Source: Phlegmacium glaucopus (Eukaryota > Basidiomycota > Agaricomycetes > Agaricales > Cortinariaceae). Taken from it: a DNA stretch of 29,357 bases. The notes beneath the pieces were generated by a model, which saw only the letters and a program-made list of their open reading frames with translations, did no database searches and had not been told where the DNA came from. The position numbers and the translations under genes are program-made. Every line of letters begins with the position of its first letter. Position 1 is the first letter of the stretch. Positions 1 to 10,199 of the stretch are shown one piece after another. Where the stretch lies: NCBI GenBank assembly GCA_015039465.1, contig MU130035.1, forward strand, positions 55,807 through 85,163, given 5' to 3'.

Positions 1-195
1 GGTAGCAGACTGAGCCAAAACTGGTGTATAAGTCAGATCAACAAAGCAAATGGAGATAAGGGTGAGCCACTTACTCGGGTCAAGCTGCAGGCCCTGAAGT
101 CCGGCAATAACAGACTGTATGGCGAGAGAGGCAGGCTGTGTGCCCATCTCAGCACTGAAGTCGGTAGTTGGTTCATTCTTCTTGGGAATTTGCAT
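1..195 (-). CDS. 5' end of an unrecognised gene, running off the left edge
   Basis: Reading from an ATG at 195 leftwards, exon 1 (195-75, 40 codons plus one base) begins MQIPKKNEPTTDFSAEMG. A good donor (GTAAGT at 74-69) and an acceptor preceded by a CTGAC branch site (AG at 22-21) define a 53-nt intron. The frame then continues through ILAQSAT to base 1 without a stop. No domain is recognised and there is no obvious signal peptide. The next gene on the right is divergent, so the 196-610 interval probably holds both promoters. The splice signals make a real gene likely, but only about 47 residues are visible. Start choice rests on this being the first ATG in the spliced frame. Confidence 0.5.
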   Translation of the reverse strand, partial: MQIPKKNEPTTDFSAEMGTQPASLAIQSVIAGLQGLQLDPSKWLTLISICFVDLTYTPVLAQSAT

Positions 196-610
196 GGTGG
201 TTGAATGATAAGCAATGGATAACTGGGGGAAGACAATGGTTTTTTTTACCTTTATAGGCCTCTGAAGCTATACAGTCCATCGGTAACACCCAGGACCTAC
301 CAAAGGATTACATTTGAATAAACACAAAGGACAATGGATGATCAATGAATAATAAGCCAAGGGCAATGAATAACTCATTATAATGCGGCAAAGTCAATGA
401 ATTTCTGCTCTATGGCCTTCTGAAGCTATACAGTTCCTCGGTTGCGCCCGGGCTTACCAAAGGACTGTGTAATGGGGGTTTGAATAAACGCAAAATTCTA
501 CCAAAGGCAGTGCTTCCCGGGCGCGGAACTTGACATTGAAGGTAAAAGTTTAAAGGCTCGCGGAGATATTTTAGCTCAAGTGCTCATGGAACTTTTTGTC
601 TTATTCATAG
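196..610. other. Divergent intergenic region with a duplicated segment
   Basis: No gene is seen. A segment that includes GAAGCTATACAGT, then ACCAAAGGA, then TTTGAATAAAC, occurs twice: about 251-330 and 409-488, with the core at 264 and 422 (158 bases apart). Between the copies lies TGGATAA/TGAATAA-rich sequence like the large array at 3.4-4.9 kb. The stretch presumably contains the promoter of the gene starting at 611; no TATA box could be assigned with confidence. Confidence 0.5.
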
Positions 611-3221
611 ATGTCACCACCCAATTGGGCTACCCAGGATCAATTGGAATTTTTGAATGCTCGGCTCTCAGATTTCCAAACTGCTCAGCGTGAAAAAACC
701 ACACCTGCATTTTGGACCATGATATATCGCGACTTTTTTCTGCGTTGGGCTGATCAGAATGCTGAAGTATGGCTGGTGGTTGAAAAGAAAAGGAAGTCAG
801 CAAAGTCCCCTCCCGATTGTAAGGACATGCTACTCCCAGAATGGATAGCCTTACGAAAAAATGTGTGCTCATCGAATTATCCTACTAAATCTTAATTATC
901 TGACATCAAGAATTTTAGCAAATAGCCAACTGGTATAATAACCGGGGTGGCGCAAGCGCCCATCGACGAGGCGGCCCGAAAATTGTCATCGGCTCGGGTC
1001 CAGCCCCTAGATTAGCTTCTGAACTGAATCTTTACTCGAAGGCACATTACGATACAAAAATTCGACCCCTTGTTATGAAAGCCATCCAAAACGGCAACAT
1101 TGATCCTAAACACCGGCTCGCTCTTGTGAATAAATGCACAGCTGAAGCCTGGGCAAACAAAGATGAAGAAATCAAAGAGGCTATTCGCGTCGAGCACGCT
1201 AAACTTAAAACACTTGCAAAACAAGAACCTCCTCCTGAGGTTTACAGTTTGGAAGAACGTTCTAAGTCAGTATTTTTATGCTTTCACATTTTTCCATCGC
1301 TCATTTAAAATGACATTTCTAGCGCAATCACGTCCTTACCACCAGCTATCACAGCTTTCGTTGACGAAATGGCCAAACAGACTGGATGGGCATTTTCAGT
1401 TTTGGCAGGAGGTCCTGATCCAAGCAACCAAGGAAAAATTAGAACGATCGCGATCCATGTCGGCGAAGATTGCTACCACCAAATTTTTTCCGTCGCGAAT
1501 CCAAACTTCAATGCAAATGTTCTTGCACCATATCGATCTTTCCTGTACAATGTCTATTGTAAGTATTTCATTTAAGAACATAATAACATAGAATTTACAC
1601 CGCTTTTTTCAGCCAAAGATACAGTTAAAGAGGAGACGCAGCCTAAAGGAGATACTGATGGCGACAACTCAGAGAAAGCCAATAATTCCGTCGCTCAAAA
1701 ACTTGAAGTAGACGTTCCCGTTCAGTCCACGCCTGTTGGTAAATCCTCAGAGCCTTCAACCCCATCTGGATTGATACAAGCGTCCTCGCTGCCGGAGAGT
1801 ATCGATACTGGGGCCGCTGCAGCTCCACCTCCATCAACCATGTTAGGATCAACACCTACAGCCTTGTTGCTCGAAAGTGTTGCTCCAGCGGTTGTACCAA
1901 TGACTTTGGTTCCACCTGCTGCTCCCGTTATACCCCCTCCGCCATCACTCAACTCCACGGCTACTGTAGGAGACGGTCAATTTGGCAATCCTCTTTTTAT
2001 ATTCCCTGCGCAGTCGTCTGTCCCACCTGAAGTTGCTCCCGCCATCCCTAGTGCTCCGGAGATGGCCAATGGGTCCGATGGGTCCGATTGGTCGTCAAAT
2101 TTCTTGGGTGACCAGTGGACGGCATCAAATGGACAACTAGCAACTTTCGACACCGATTTATTCAATTTTTCGGGGCTTATGAACGCGGATTTTGGGGAAA
2201 TTGGCCAGATCAATGAAGGCTCAAGCTTTTGGGGCCCGTTCCCTGCTCTAGGAAGCACTGGAATGAACACGTTGGCAGGATTTGATGAAATAAATCAGGG
2301 AAATACACTGGCCGGTTATCCTACAGGAGTGGTCGCTCCTCAGAATCTTCCTACGTGTTCTGAGCTAGTGGCACCCTCTACGCTGCGTCCGTCATCATCC
2401 ATTCTGGAGGCAAAAAAAAACGCACCCAATAATCTACCAGCCGATAGCGGTATCTCCCCTCCCATGGCTCCAGGTGCCACGCAGCAAGGTCCTGCGGTTC
2501 CACTACCTAACCCCCAAATAACTCCGAATCCCAACACTGCACTGGCTGTTCTTGGAGCGTGTGTCAAAAACACAGCCATTGACGACAGTATGGCAGCATC
2601 TATCAGCTTGAAGTCTGGAATCACCGATGAAAATGGTGATCGCCTAGGTCGCAGTCAGAGGCCAGCAGCCTCAAAAGACGTTCCGAAGCAGTTGGTGTGG
2701 CTGGATCTCGCTCACGATTACCTGACGCAGGAGATTGACAACAAGAAATGGGAGGAGTGCGTGCGGATCTGGTTTGAATTCAAAAAGAAGGAATCGAGTG
2801 AACTGGACACAAGCTCGGTAAGCGGTTCATTTTGTTAGTGGTGCCAATACACTCACCTATTAAACAGTTCCATATGCCAGCTAAAACACGACCTGGGTTA
2901 CTGACAAAGTGGTTGTCTTCGCGTAAGTACGGATCGTTCCCCGTTATTCCTGACAAAGACGTGTTTGCGACGGAATGGCTCTCCTGGTGGAATGCTATGC
3001 AGCCCCAGTGGAGGAAGAATTCAGTTTCAGATGGCTTTCCCCTTGGTTTGGAGGTCGCAAAGGGAAAGGAGAATATCCAGGCGCTACGCAAAGGTGGTCC
3101 ATCTGGCCTCGTTACCGTTCTTATTGGATTGAAATGGTGGACTGGGGATGACAAAAGGTGGGATATGGCTGTGGACGACCTAACCCTCTGCCTGAAGTCA
3201 TTCGATCGGTTGTCTTTATAG
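611..3221 (+). CDS. Five-exon protein, homeodomain-like N-terminus, possible transcription regulator
   Basis: Exons 611-862, 919-1265, 1323-1558, 1613-2817 and 2868-3221 join in frame to 797 aa with four GT/AG introns of 50-57 nt and no stop. The N-terminal region (residues 1-93) has helix-like blocks QLEFLNARLSDFQTAQ and FWTMIYRDFFLRW, and ends RKNQIANWYNNRG, which resembles the recognition helix of a homeodomain (WF.NRR). Residues of about 275-640 are rich in Pro, Ala, Ser and Thr and probably disordered; inside them FDTDLFNFSGLMNADF (about 457-472) looks like an acidic/aromatic activation patch. The C-terminal part is Trp-rich (WLDLAHDYL, WLSWWNAMQPQW, GLKWWTGDDKRWDMAVDD). I recognise this layout as a multicopy Agaricomycete family of unknown function. 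The regulator role is inference. It is the only gene in the window that reads as complete. Confidence 0.87.
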
Positions 3222-3342
3222 AGAAAACATCCAGATGGAAATGAGTTGGAAGTGGTGAAAAAAGGCGAAGAGGGGAAAATTAGATTTCTTGGAATTGTAA
3301 TATTTAACGCGCCTTCAACCATCTTGCACGTGATGTATGAAC

Positions 3343-3348
3343 AATAAA
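3343..3348 (+). promoter_or_regulatory. Probable polyadenylation signal of the 611-3221 gene
   Basis: AATAAA lies 122 bases after the stop codon in an AT-rich stretch (CAATAAATATTTTTATTTC). It is the only close match downstream of this gene before the repeat array starts. Confidence 0.4.
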
Positions 3349-3429
3349 TATTTTTATTTCTTGGAATGATTTTCTTCTAAGCGAAATATATAGACTACGT
3401 GAATGGAAAAACAAAACGGCACTAGATAC

Positions 3430-4870
3430 CTATTGTTCATGAACATGGACAACAAAAGTAGCGAATGGATGAACATTGTTTGCAAATGGATAATGGGTGA
3501 ATGGATGATAGCAACAAGCGAGAGCAAACACGCAGGGAGATAGAGAATGAATAATGAAGATGGGTGGAAATAGCTGTTGGTGGATGGATAAACACAAAGT
3601 ACATGGATAACGACGACGAATAAGGGTGGCAGTCATGAATAACGACAATAGGTGTCGGGGGATGGATAATCGTGGAGTGAATTGATAAGTCAATTGTCGA
3701 CACCAGACGGTGAAAGGATAATCACAGAGCAAATTGATAAGCGGAATAGGTGACGGCGGACGGATAATCTTGGAAAGAATGGATAATTGGAATAGGTGAC
3801 GGGCGGATAGATAACCAAGGAGCATATTGATAAGGGGAATAGGTGAATGCGGCGATGGATAAGAAAGGTGGCTGACGGTTTAGGAAATCTGTGCTGGCAG
3901 AAGTATAATAGCCTGTCAATGGATAATGGCATGGCGGTAGACAGATGACAGGACAGACAACAACCAATGAATAACGAGGCAGCTGATGGATTAGAGTGAG
4001 GTGATTGAATAACGAACAGCAAATAGATAATGAGGCGGATGAATATATGATGACGGATGGATAATGGCAATAATAGGAAAAGGATGGACAAGTGCAGTAA
4101 GACAGCAAATGGATAAAAAGTCGGTGAATGGATAACAAACAGATGATTAACAGCAGCAACGTATGAATAAAAAAGGTGTGGATGGATAATATGAATGTGT
4201 CGACGGATGAATAGTTGAGACGGTATGAATAACAGCAGCAGCAGCGTATGAATAAATGATAACGAATAAATACGGATGGATAATGGGAATAGGCGAGGAC
4301 AGATGAATAATTGAGATGGTAGGTGGATAAGAGTATGAATGTATAATAATTGGAGTGGCAGGCGCATGAACAACAGGAATAGGAAATGGGAGATGGATAA
4401 CGGACGGATAACGAAAGGCGGCTGGTGGATTAAGCAGGAATGATTAACAGTAGCGACGTATGAATAAAAAAGGCGTGGATGGATAATGTGAATGTGTCGA
4501 CGGATGAATAGTTGAGACGGTATGAATGATGAATAAATGATGACGAATAAATACAGATGGATAATGGCCCATGGGAATAGGCGAGGACGGATGAATAATT
4601 GAGATAATAGGTGGATAAGAGTATGAATGTATAATAATTGGAGTGGCAGGCGCATGAACAACGGGGATAGGAAATGGGGGATGGATAATGGATGGATAAC
4701 GAAAGGCGGCTGGTGGATTAAGCAGGACGGGGAAGGCGGATTGACAACGGAACAGCACTTGGATAACAAGACTAGTTGATAACAGATGGATAACGAAAGG
4801 TGGCTGGTGAATTAGCCTGAGGCAGGACAGGGAAGGGCGATGTTATTGATAAGATACGAATGCTGGATGA
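3430..4870. repeat. Degenerate GGATAA/TGAATAA repeat array
   Basis: The whole stretch is made of short A/G-rich units of variable length such as ATGGATAA, CGGATAA and ATGAATAA, separated by a few variable bases. The opposite strand reads TTATCCATCC repeatedly, which gives long but meaningless open frames rich in Ser, Ile, Pro and Leu. Shorter patches of the same motif occur at about 205-390, so the intact gene at 611-3221 is flanked on both sides. The motif partly matches GATA-factor sites, but most units have G before GATA, so a binding role is not supported. The unit is not the TTAGGG telomere repeat. Confidence 0.8.
4145..4726. repeat. Tandem duplication of about 0.29 kb inside the array
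   Basis: The segment starting GATTAACAGCAGCAACGTAT at 4145 recurs at 4442 (297 bases later) with a few substitutions. The end blocks at 4331 and 4619 are 288 bases apart, so small insertions and deletions have accumulated. A third, partial copy of the end (ATAACGAAAGG.GGCTGGTG) lies at about 4790-4830. This is a higher-order unit built from the short repeats. Confidence 0.75.
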
Positions 4871-5473
4871 TATATATAAATCATGTCATTGTATTGCAAC
4901 GGTATTATACATAAGTACGGTATTGTCTAGTGCTAGCTTCAGAATCGGAATATGAGGGGGTAGGGAGGCTTACAAGCTTAGTGGAAGGCAGACATAGATG
5001 TTTGGTGTGATGTACTAAACGAGGAGCCATTAATAATGACAGTTGTGAGCGAAACATGGATGCTGACCGTGGATGAAATTTCTGGTCCTGGGCTACTAGC
5101 AGAACTGAGTTGCCTGGGCACAATAGGTATCGATGCAGGGTTGGATTGTCGGCCACAAAGCGCAAACTCTCAATGGTAGATTCTCTCATGGATTCTTTAT
5201 CGTGGAGGGACAATCCCATGGAGACCTGCACCAGGATGATTGTAGGTTGTTATACCCTAGACAGACCAATGTTATCAGTGAAATAAGAAGTAGCAGAGAT
5301 TGATGTTGTAATCATGTTCAACATTTGGTGGATATAAATGATGAGCACAAGAATTCCACTGCCAGTGTCCGTCAATATAAAAATGGAGGCCAGGAGCCAA
5401 ACCAGTTGGATTGAGAACAATATCATGCCAGATTCAATTATTATGAATATGACAGCCCGAATTTGGCTCCCAC

Positions 5474-6594
5474 TAGTGATGTTACAGCCTGGCTTGGCCC
5501 AAAAGCCGTGGTTTTGGCCTGGCTTCAGCCGGCTCCGGCCTCACAAAAACCTGGGCCAAGCCAAAGCCCCCAAAGCCGGCTTGGCCCTGGCTTGGCCCGG
5601 CCCAGGCCATGGCTGGCGGAGATCAGCATCCTTGGCCCATCCATCGTTGTTTCGCCACAAACACTTCTAGTGATTCATCTACTACAGGGTCTCACAGTTC
5701 TATTGCAGGTCATGATAGCTTTTCATTAACCAGTTCCCGTACTCAATCTCTTCATGATCTTTCTGGCGCTACTTGTCATAATCGTGCACCCATCTTGCAT
5801 GTCTTTGTGCCTTGCACAACACTCGATGATGACGAGAGCCTTATCTCCTGTGAACGCCAACTCGTTGATTCGGGTTTGTGGCCACATCTTTTAACTGGTG
5901 ACATAGTTTGCCACATCCAACGCGTCTCTTAATTAATGCCTCTTTTCTGTTATCATAGACGCATTACCCATCTAATCTGACATGTCCAATGCTTTTTTAT
6001 TGGAAGGTTTCTGGGGTTGATGGAACAAGTGTAGTGAAGTTGGATGGGGTGTGAGCAGCTGCTGTGCCATAGGGTAGTGTTGGGGTATATGTTTGTTGCC
6101 AGGTAGTAGAGAACGTGGATGTTGTGCCCTGAAGAGGTGTTTCTAGTATTAAAGGTGTTTTATATTTATATTGGGGTGTTTTGTTGTGGGATGTTGACAA
6201 AGACGCCATTGAATTCTCAATAATCAAACGACACGACGGGACGCATCCTCATTTAGCAGGGTCACATGATATTTGTGTGGGAATAAATGCACTTGAAATT
6301 TTAGTACGGTTTGATGGGTGCGAGTTGACTAAGAGCAGACTCCATATGAAGGAGATTGACTCATCATCAACTGATTATCAGTAGTTTATGAAGTCTGTCT
6401 ACGGGAGACTATAATAAATCCAAATGATTTTAAAAATATTTCTGGTGCTAAAGCCACGGCCTGAGCCGCCAGCTTTGGCTTTGAGCTATCCTGGGCTGGG
6501 CCAAAGCCATTCCTGGGCCGTCACTTATGGCCCGGCCTAAAATGGCTTGGCTTGGCCTGGCTTCCGGCTTTGAGCCGGGCCCGGCACATCACTA
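5474..6594. mobile_element. hAT-type element A, non-autonomous, 1121 bp
   Basis: The ends are inverted: TAGTGATGT at 5474 and ACATCACTA ending at 6594. They are flanked by an 8-bp target duplication, GCTCCCAC at 5466-5473 and GCTCCCGC at 6595-6602, differing at one base. Eight-base duplications and C/TAGTGATG-type ends are typical of the hAT superfamily. Both ends carry GC-rich subterminal blocks of repeated GGCCTGGCTTGGCCC-like words in opposite orientation (5487-5615 and 6450-6586), the usual landing sites of hAT transposases. No transposase is encoded, so it must have been moved in trans. It sits inside an exon of the membrane-protein gene. Confidence 0.87.
5609..5932 (+). pseudogene. ORF fragment inside hAT element A, possible captured host gene
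   Basis: An open frame of 107 codons contains LHVFVPCTTLDDDE, SCERQLVDSGLW and HLLTGDIVCHI. These blocks look like genuine protein, not like the low-complexity frames elsewhere, and remind me of a basidiomycete protein family of unknown function (VFVPC..L followed by CERQL.DAGLW..L..GDIVCN). It is not a hAT transposase. The frame lacks its expected continuation and ends at TAA just after the GDIVCHI block, so it is probably a truncated gene piece carried by the element. Family recall is uncertain. Confidence 0.35.
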
Positions 6595-7319
6595 GCTCCC
6601 GCCAGTAGCGCCCAGACTTTGGCCATCTGAGGTAGACCTGATTTCACAGTACACCCTGAAGATCTTGAACACAATTAAGAATGTCGCCAGAGCATTCACG
6701 GTCATGGAAATTGCGATAGCTGCCATGATCATCCTATATGACCAGTCAGGTTGTACAGTTTGGCCTGAGTGGATGGACAGGAAGCCAGTAGGTACTAGCC
6801 AGATAACCAGAGGAAATGATTTGAAATTTGCCAGTCAAATAAGATAGGTTGACTGACCTAAGTATGCAACTGCTAAGATTGAAGGAAGGATCACACCACG
6901 GATATTGCAACCCCACACAATCCAGCAATGGTAGATCTTTAAAATTTGCATCAGTAAAATAAATGATAGGCATATCAGTGTATACATACTAGGATGGATT
7001 GAGCAATGAAATCACAGCAACCAGATACTGTGGCTGCAATAAACTTGAGTTGGAGTAGTGTTGTCAGATTCCTGAGAGACTGCACAACTGGAGGCGTAAA
7101 AAAAGATGGTTATTGTTACTGATAGAACTGTTACTAACATCATATATGAAACATGATATATCAGCCACGATGGTAACAGCAGATAGAATGTAGAGAGCAC
7201 AGAGAGTGTAGAAAAGGATATTGTTCCTCTTGTCGGTGCTTCTTTTCAATGTTCCTTGTAGATATATGGCAAATATGCCGGAATAAAGTCCTGGGACAGA
7301 TTAATATTATACTTCTTTA

Positions 7320-8640
7320 GCAAGGGTTGTGCAGGTTGTACAAAAAATGTCTTACCGTTGATGTAACTGCACAGAGGTTGTTGAGAAAAGGTGTATTTTC
7401 AAGATTATAAAAATCTCTACTCAAAACAATAACTCAATCAATACTTTATACAATCTTAATAATGCAAGTTGGGTTTTCTAGAAAGTATAACCTTTCCAAG
7501 ACTTTGAAATTCACTTCAACTAATACACACAACAACAACAATAATTTGGATCAATTGAAGGATGATCAAACTTTTAAGTGGTTTTGCAATTTATGGCTTG
7601 CACCAACAATCAGTCAAAGAATTCCTAAGACTTTACTGATTGATTTACAATTTGTGTACACAAAAGTCCAAGACTTTGTTACAATTTCAACACAATTGCA
7701 TACACAAGAAGACTCAAACTTCTGCTATGACTTTAACACAATTGCATACACAAGAAGCCCTCTTGCTTCTGCTATGACTTTAACACAACAACAACTTTTA
7801 CAACAATTCAACAATTATTGCAACAAGTCAAACAACTCTGAGAAACTGATTTATTTTCAAGTCCACTACTCAAAGACAAGTGTTCTTGCTCAATGTCTAA
7901 GACAGTGAGCTGTACTAGGTTGCAATTGAGGGGGGGAAAGAAAGAATCCAATTTTCTGACTATTTACAAACCCTGGGAGGTATTTTATACATTTGAGATA
8001 TTTAAAAATAGATAATGTCCAAAAATAGATATACTGGTTCCTGGTACCCTTACTTTGGTTCTGGCACCATGTGCACTCATTGTTCCTGGAAACATAGGGG
8101 TTGTTCTATTTTTAGCCCCATGTTCCTAATTTTAGGTAGTTTCCACCCCTCTTGATGTAGGTGGGAACTGTGCCTATTGTGCCTGGAAACAATCTTTATG
8201 ATTGTTCAGCACTCCCCCTATCCTTAATCATCATGATTCCCACACAATCACATGGTTCCACTATCTTGGTTATTCTGCTTCCACTGTTGCTAGGGCACCA
8301 ACTTCCCCTGAATATTTATTAATAATATTCTGTTGCTCCACAATCACACCCCATGACATTTGCTAACCCAATATTGTTTATTTAACTTTTCCTGTGCCAA
8401 GTCTATAAGGATATTCATGGATTTATTGGTTTTAATCCAGACATGCAATTTGTAGTGTAACAAATGATAGTCTATTGACCACACTTATTAACTATATGCA
8501 TTTAAGTCACACAGTAATAGGTCTAATCAGCAGTTGTAGGGTAGACAACTCTGATTCCCTTGTTTATTATCAGTTGTATTAACCAGTTATTGGTGCATTA
8601 ATTAATATTTATGCTGAAATAATAGATAAAAATTGCAAAA
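7320..8640. mobile_element. Probable retroelement-derived insertion in intron 1 of the membrane gene
   Basis: Other introns of the host gene are about 47-65 nt, but the interval between exons 1 and 2 is 1381 nt, so about 1.3 kb is extra. Inside is a TGTTGAGAAAAGG start (7379) followed by TATAAAA and a CAATCAATAC-rich stretch, as in some copia-type LTRs. A CAA-rich part has a 46-bp direct duplication (CACAATTGCATACACAAGAAG at 7691 and 7737), then AT-rich sequence. I could not find a matching terminal repeat or a target duplication, so the boundaries are approximate and the class is a guess. The open frame at 7462-7908 is dismissed because the 46-bp duplication shifts its frame. Confidence 0.35.
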
Positions 8641-8671
8641 ACCATGCTTATGCAGATTTAAATCATATCAC

Positions 8672-8870
8672 CGTAGAGGAAGCATTCGAGAAACATTCCA
8701 ATGAGAAGAAAATCTCCAGCAGTTAGCTTCATGACTTCATGTCTGTTGTAATGACCTATTTCATCTCTGACCATTGGTTTATATAAGAGTCTAGCATCTA
8801 TATAAAATAATGTCACTGTGGTAAAGCTTGAAGTTCGTGATGATCTCAACAAACTGTTGCTGTCATAATC
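8672..8870 (-). repeat. Promoter plus exon 1 segment, copy 1 of a duplicated block
   Basis: This block holds exon 1 of the membrane gene and about 140 bases upstream. It is about 85% similar by eye to 9968-10185, including the shared stretches GACCTATTTCATCTCTGACC and AAAGCTTGAAGTT. The copies are direct repeats about 1.3 kb apart. Conservation extends beyond the exon into the likely promoter. Confidence 0.7.
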
Positions 8871-9610
8871 AGAATCAGATGTTCGGTCAGGTCGGAATGT
8901 GTTAGTTTGAGGCTATGGAACCTGTTACCTTGGGTAACCGAGTTTTTTTTAAGGTAAGCCCGGCCTCACTAGTAGCTTCCGTCATTGAAATATATCCCCA
9001 AAAAGATTATTATAGTGATTATCTATTGATCAAACTTATGATGTATTCATCAACTTACCTCTATTCAATGGATTTAAATGTGGACAAACCTATGTCAGTG
9101 GTAGGTTGCTTTTCTGATGGTTAACACACTGATCAACGCTCCCATCTTCTTTCCCTCCACTCTAACATCTGTTAAAAGTGTTTTACAACTTGGTATATCA
9201 TAAGGGAGTGTAAAAAGAAGAGAGAGAAGATGCTGAAGACAATGAAGTGAGTATTTGAAGATGCGCAGTAAGTTATTATATGCGTGTTAATGTGAATTTA
9301 ACTTGACCTTTTGTGTTAAATATTTCTACATATATGAGTGCACCATTGTCTTGTAGGTGTGCGTTGAAGGGGTTGGTCTAACTGTTGTCAGCATCAAGAT
9401 CAAACATATTCCTGCGGTCGGTAGTCTCGGACTTTGCCCTAATTTTATTTCAAACTCAGTGTAAGTGCCGAGTTGAACAAAGGGTCTGTCTGCCATCTCT
9501 CATTCCACCTGGATCAGCTTTAAAATCAATGTCATGGGATAAGTTAATAGTATCATAAGTCATATATCTGTTCGACACTTGATCTGACACAACTCGGATC
9601 TGCCGGCCCA
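8871..9610. other. No recognisable gene
   Basis: Open frames here are short (69 codons at 8915-9124, 63 on the minus strand across 9456-9647, part of which is LTR) and show no familiar motif. The sequence is AT-rich and CpG-poor apart from 9460-9610, which could be a piece of an older element into which the LTR at 9611 jumped. Confidence 0.4.
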
Positions 9611-9865
9611 TGTTAGGGGATAACCCTGAGGTATATACCATCTTCACTGTTGATATTTTATCCTTATTTCAACTTGATTACATACTTATTTGCCACTGTT
9701 TGGCTACCACCCTATTTCAAGTAGTAGTCAGTAATTACTGACCTTGTCTCATTATTAACTGGAATTCCCTACTTTGCTAGCTTGCTGCTGCTATTATCTA
9801 GTCTTTATAGACTGTTTACTCTCTTTAGAGTCCCCTTCTCCTCTTATATGTAGGTTGCCCTAACA
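9611..9865 (+). mobile_element. Solo LTR, 255 bp
   Basis: It begins TGTTAGGGGATAACCCTGAG and ends GGTTGCCCTAACA, so the first and last 8 bases (TGTTAGGG / CCCTAACA) are inverted repeats with TG...CA termini. Flanking 5-mers GCCCA and GCCTG match at three of five positions, so a target duplication is doubtful. The first 96 bases are nearly identical to 16845-16940, which shows it is a dispersed element. No internal retroelement sequence is attached on either side. Confidence 0.7.
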
Positions 9866-9967
9866 GCCTGGGGCTGAACGCAATAGCCCACTTAAACTAC
9901 TGAATAGGCTATTAGAGAGCGGGGCACTGATTTCATGTACATGCTCAGACATACCGTGGACCTTGAC

Positions 9968-10028
9968 CATAGAGAAAGACTTAGAGACATACTCCAATAG
10001 CAGAAGAGTCTACAACAATTAGCTTCAT
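9968..10028 (-). pseudogene. Orphan exon 1 of a second membrane-protein gene copy
   Basis: An ATG at 10028 opens a 61-nt exon of the same length as exon 1 at 8732-8672 and ends in a GT donor in the same phase (CTCTATG|GTCAAG). It reads MKLIVVDSSAIGVCL, then TAA (9983-9981), then VFLYG. No second exon with LYSGIFAIYL-like sequence follows on the minus strand. The preserved upstream block (10029-10185) suggests a segmental duplication followed by loss of the rest, possibly linked to the neighbouring LTR. Confidence 0.65.
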
Positions 10029-10199
10029 GGCTTCGTGTCTGTTTTAATGACCTATTTCATCTCTGACCATTGGTGTATATAGGAGTCTAGCATCTATATC
10101 AAATAAAGTCACTGAGGTAAAGCTTGAAGTTTGTGATGATCTTAACAAACTGTTACTAACTTACTGTCATAATCATAATCAGGTTTTTGATCCGCATGT

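Larger units (their letters stand above)
4905..8732 (-). pseudogene. Multi-pass membrane protein gene, disrupted by insertions
   Basis: Exon 1 is 8732-8672 (MKLTAGDFLLIGMFLECFLYG). Exon 2 is 7290-7135 (GLYSGIFAIYL, NNILFYTLCALYILSAVTIV), exon 3 7087-6990 (ATVSGCCDFIAQSIL), exon 4 6936-6858 (IYHCWIVWGCNIRGVILPSI). Exon 5 starts at 6794 (AISMTVNALATFLIVFKIF, then TSDGQSLGATGG) and, after the inserted hAT element, resumes at 5473 (SQIRAVIFIIIESGMILFS). The tail has VQVSMGLSLHDKESM. Splice phases all agree. The order of hydrophobic segments and these blocks match a large Agaricomycete family of unknown function with about seven membrane spans. Damage: the 1.1 kb insertion in exon 5, an in-frame TAA at 5252-5250, and a first intron enlarged to 1381 nt. 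The last exons also drift from the family. A working protein is unlikely. Confidence 0.78.

Noticed and set aside
3690..4769. Minus-strand open frame of 359 codons, the longest in the window
   Set aside because: It is a translation of the TTATCCATCC-type repeat array, low in complexity, with overlapping open frames of the same kind in other phases.
3430..4870. Telomere-like or GATA-factor site array
   Set aside because: The unit is not TTAGGG, and most GATA words are preceded by G, outside the WGATAR consensus.
7462..7908. Plus-strand open frame of 148 codons rich in Asn, Gln and Thr
   Set aside because: A 46-bp internal duplication (not a multiple of three) is read in two frames, and the composition is CAA-repeat; no domain.
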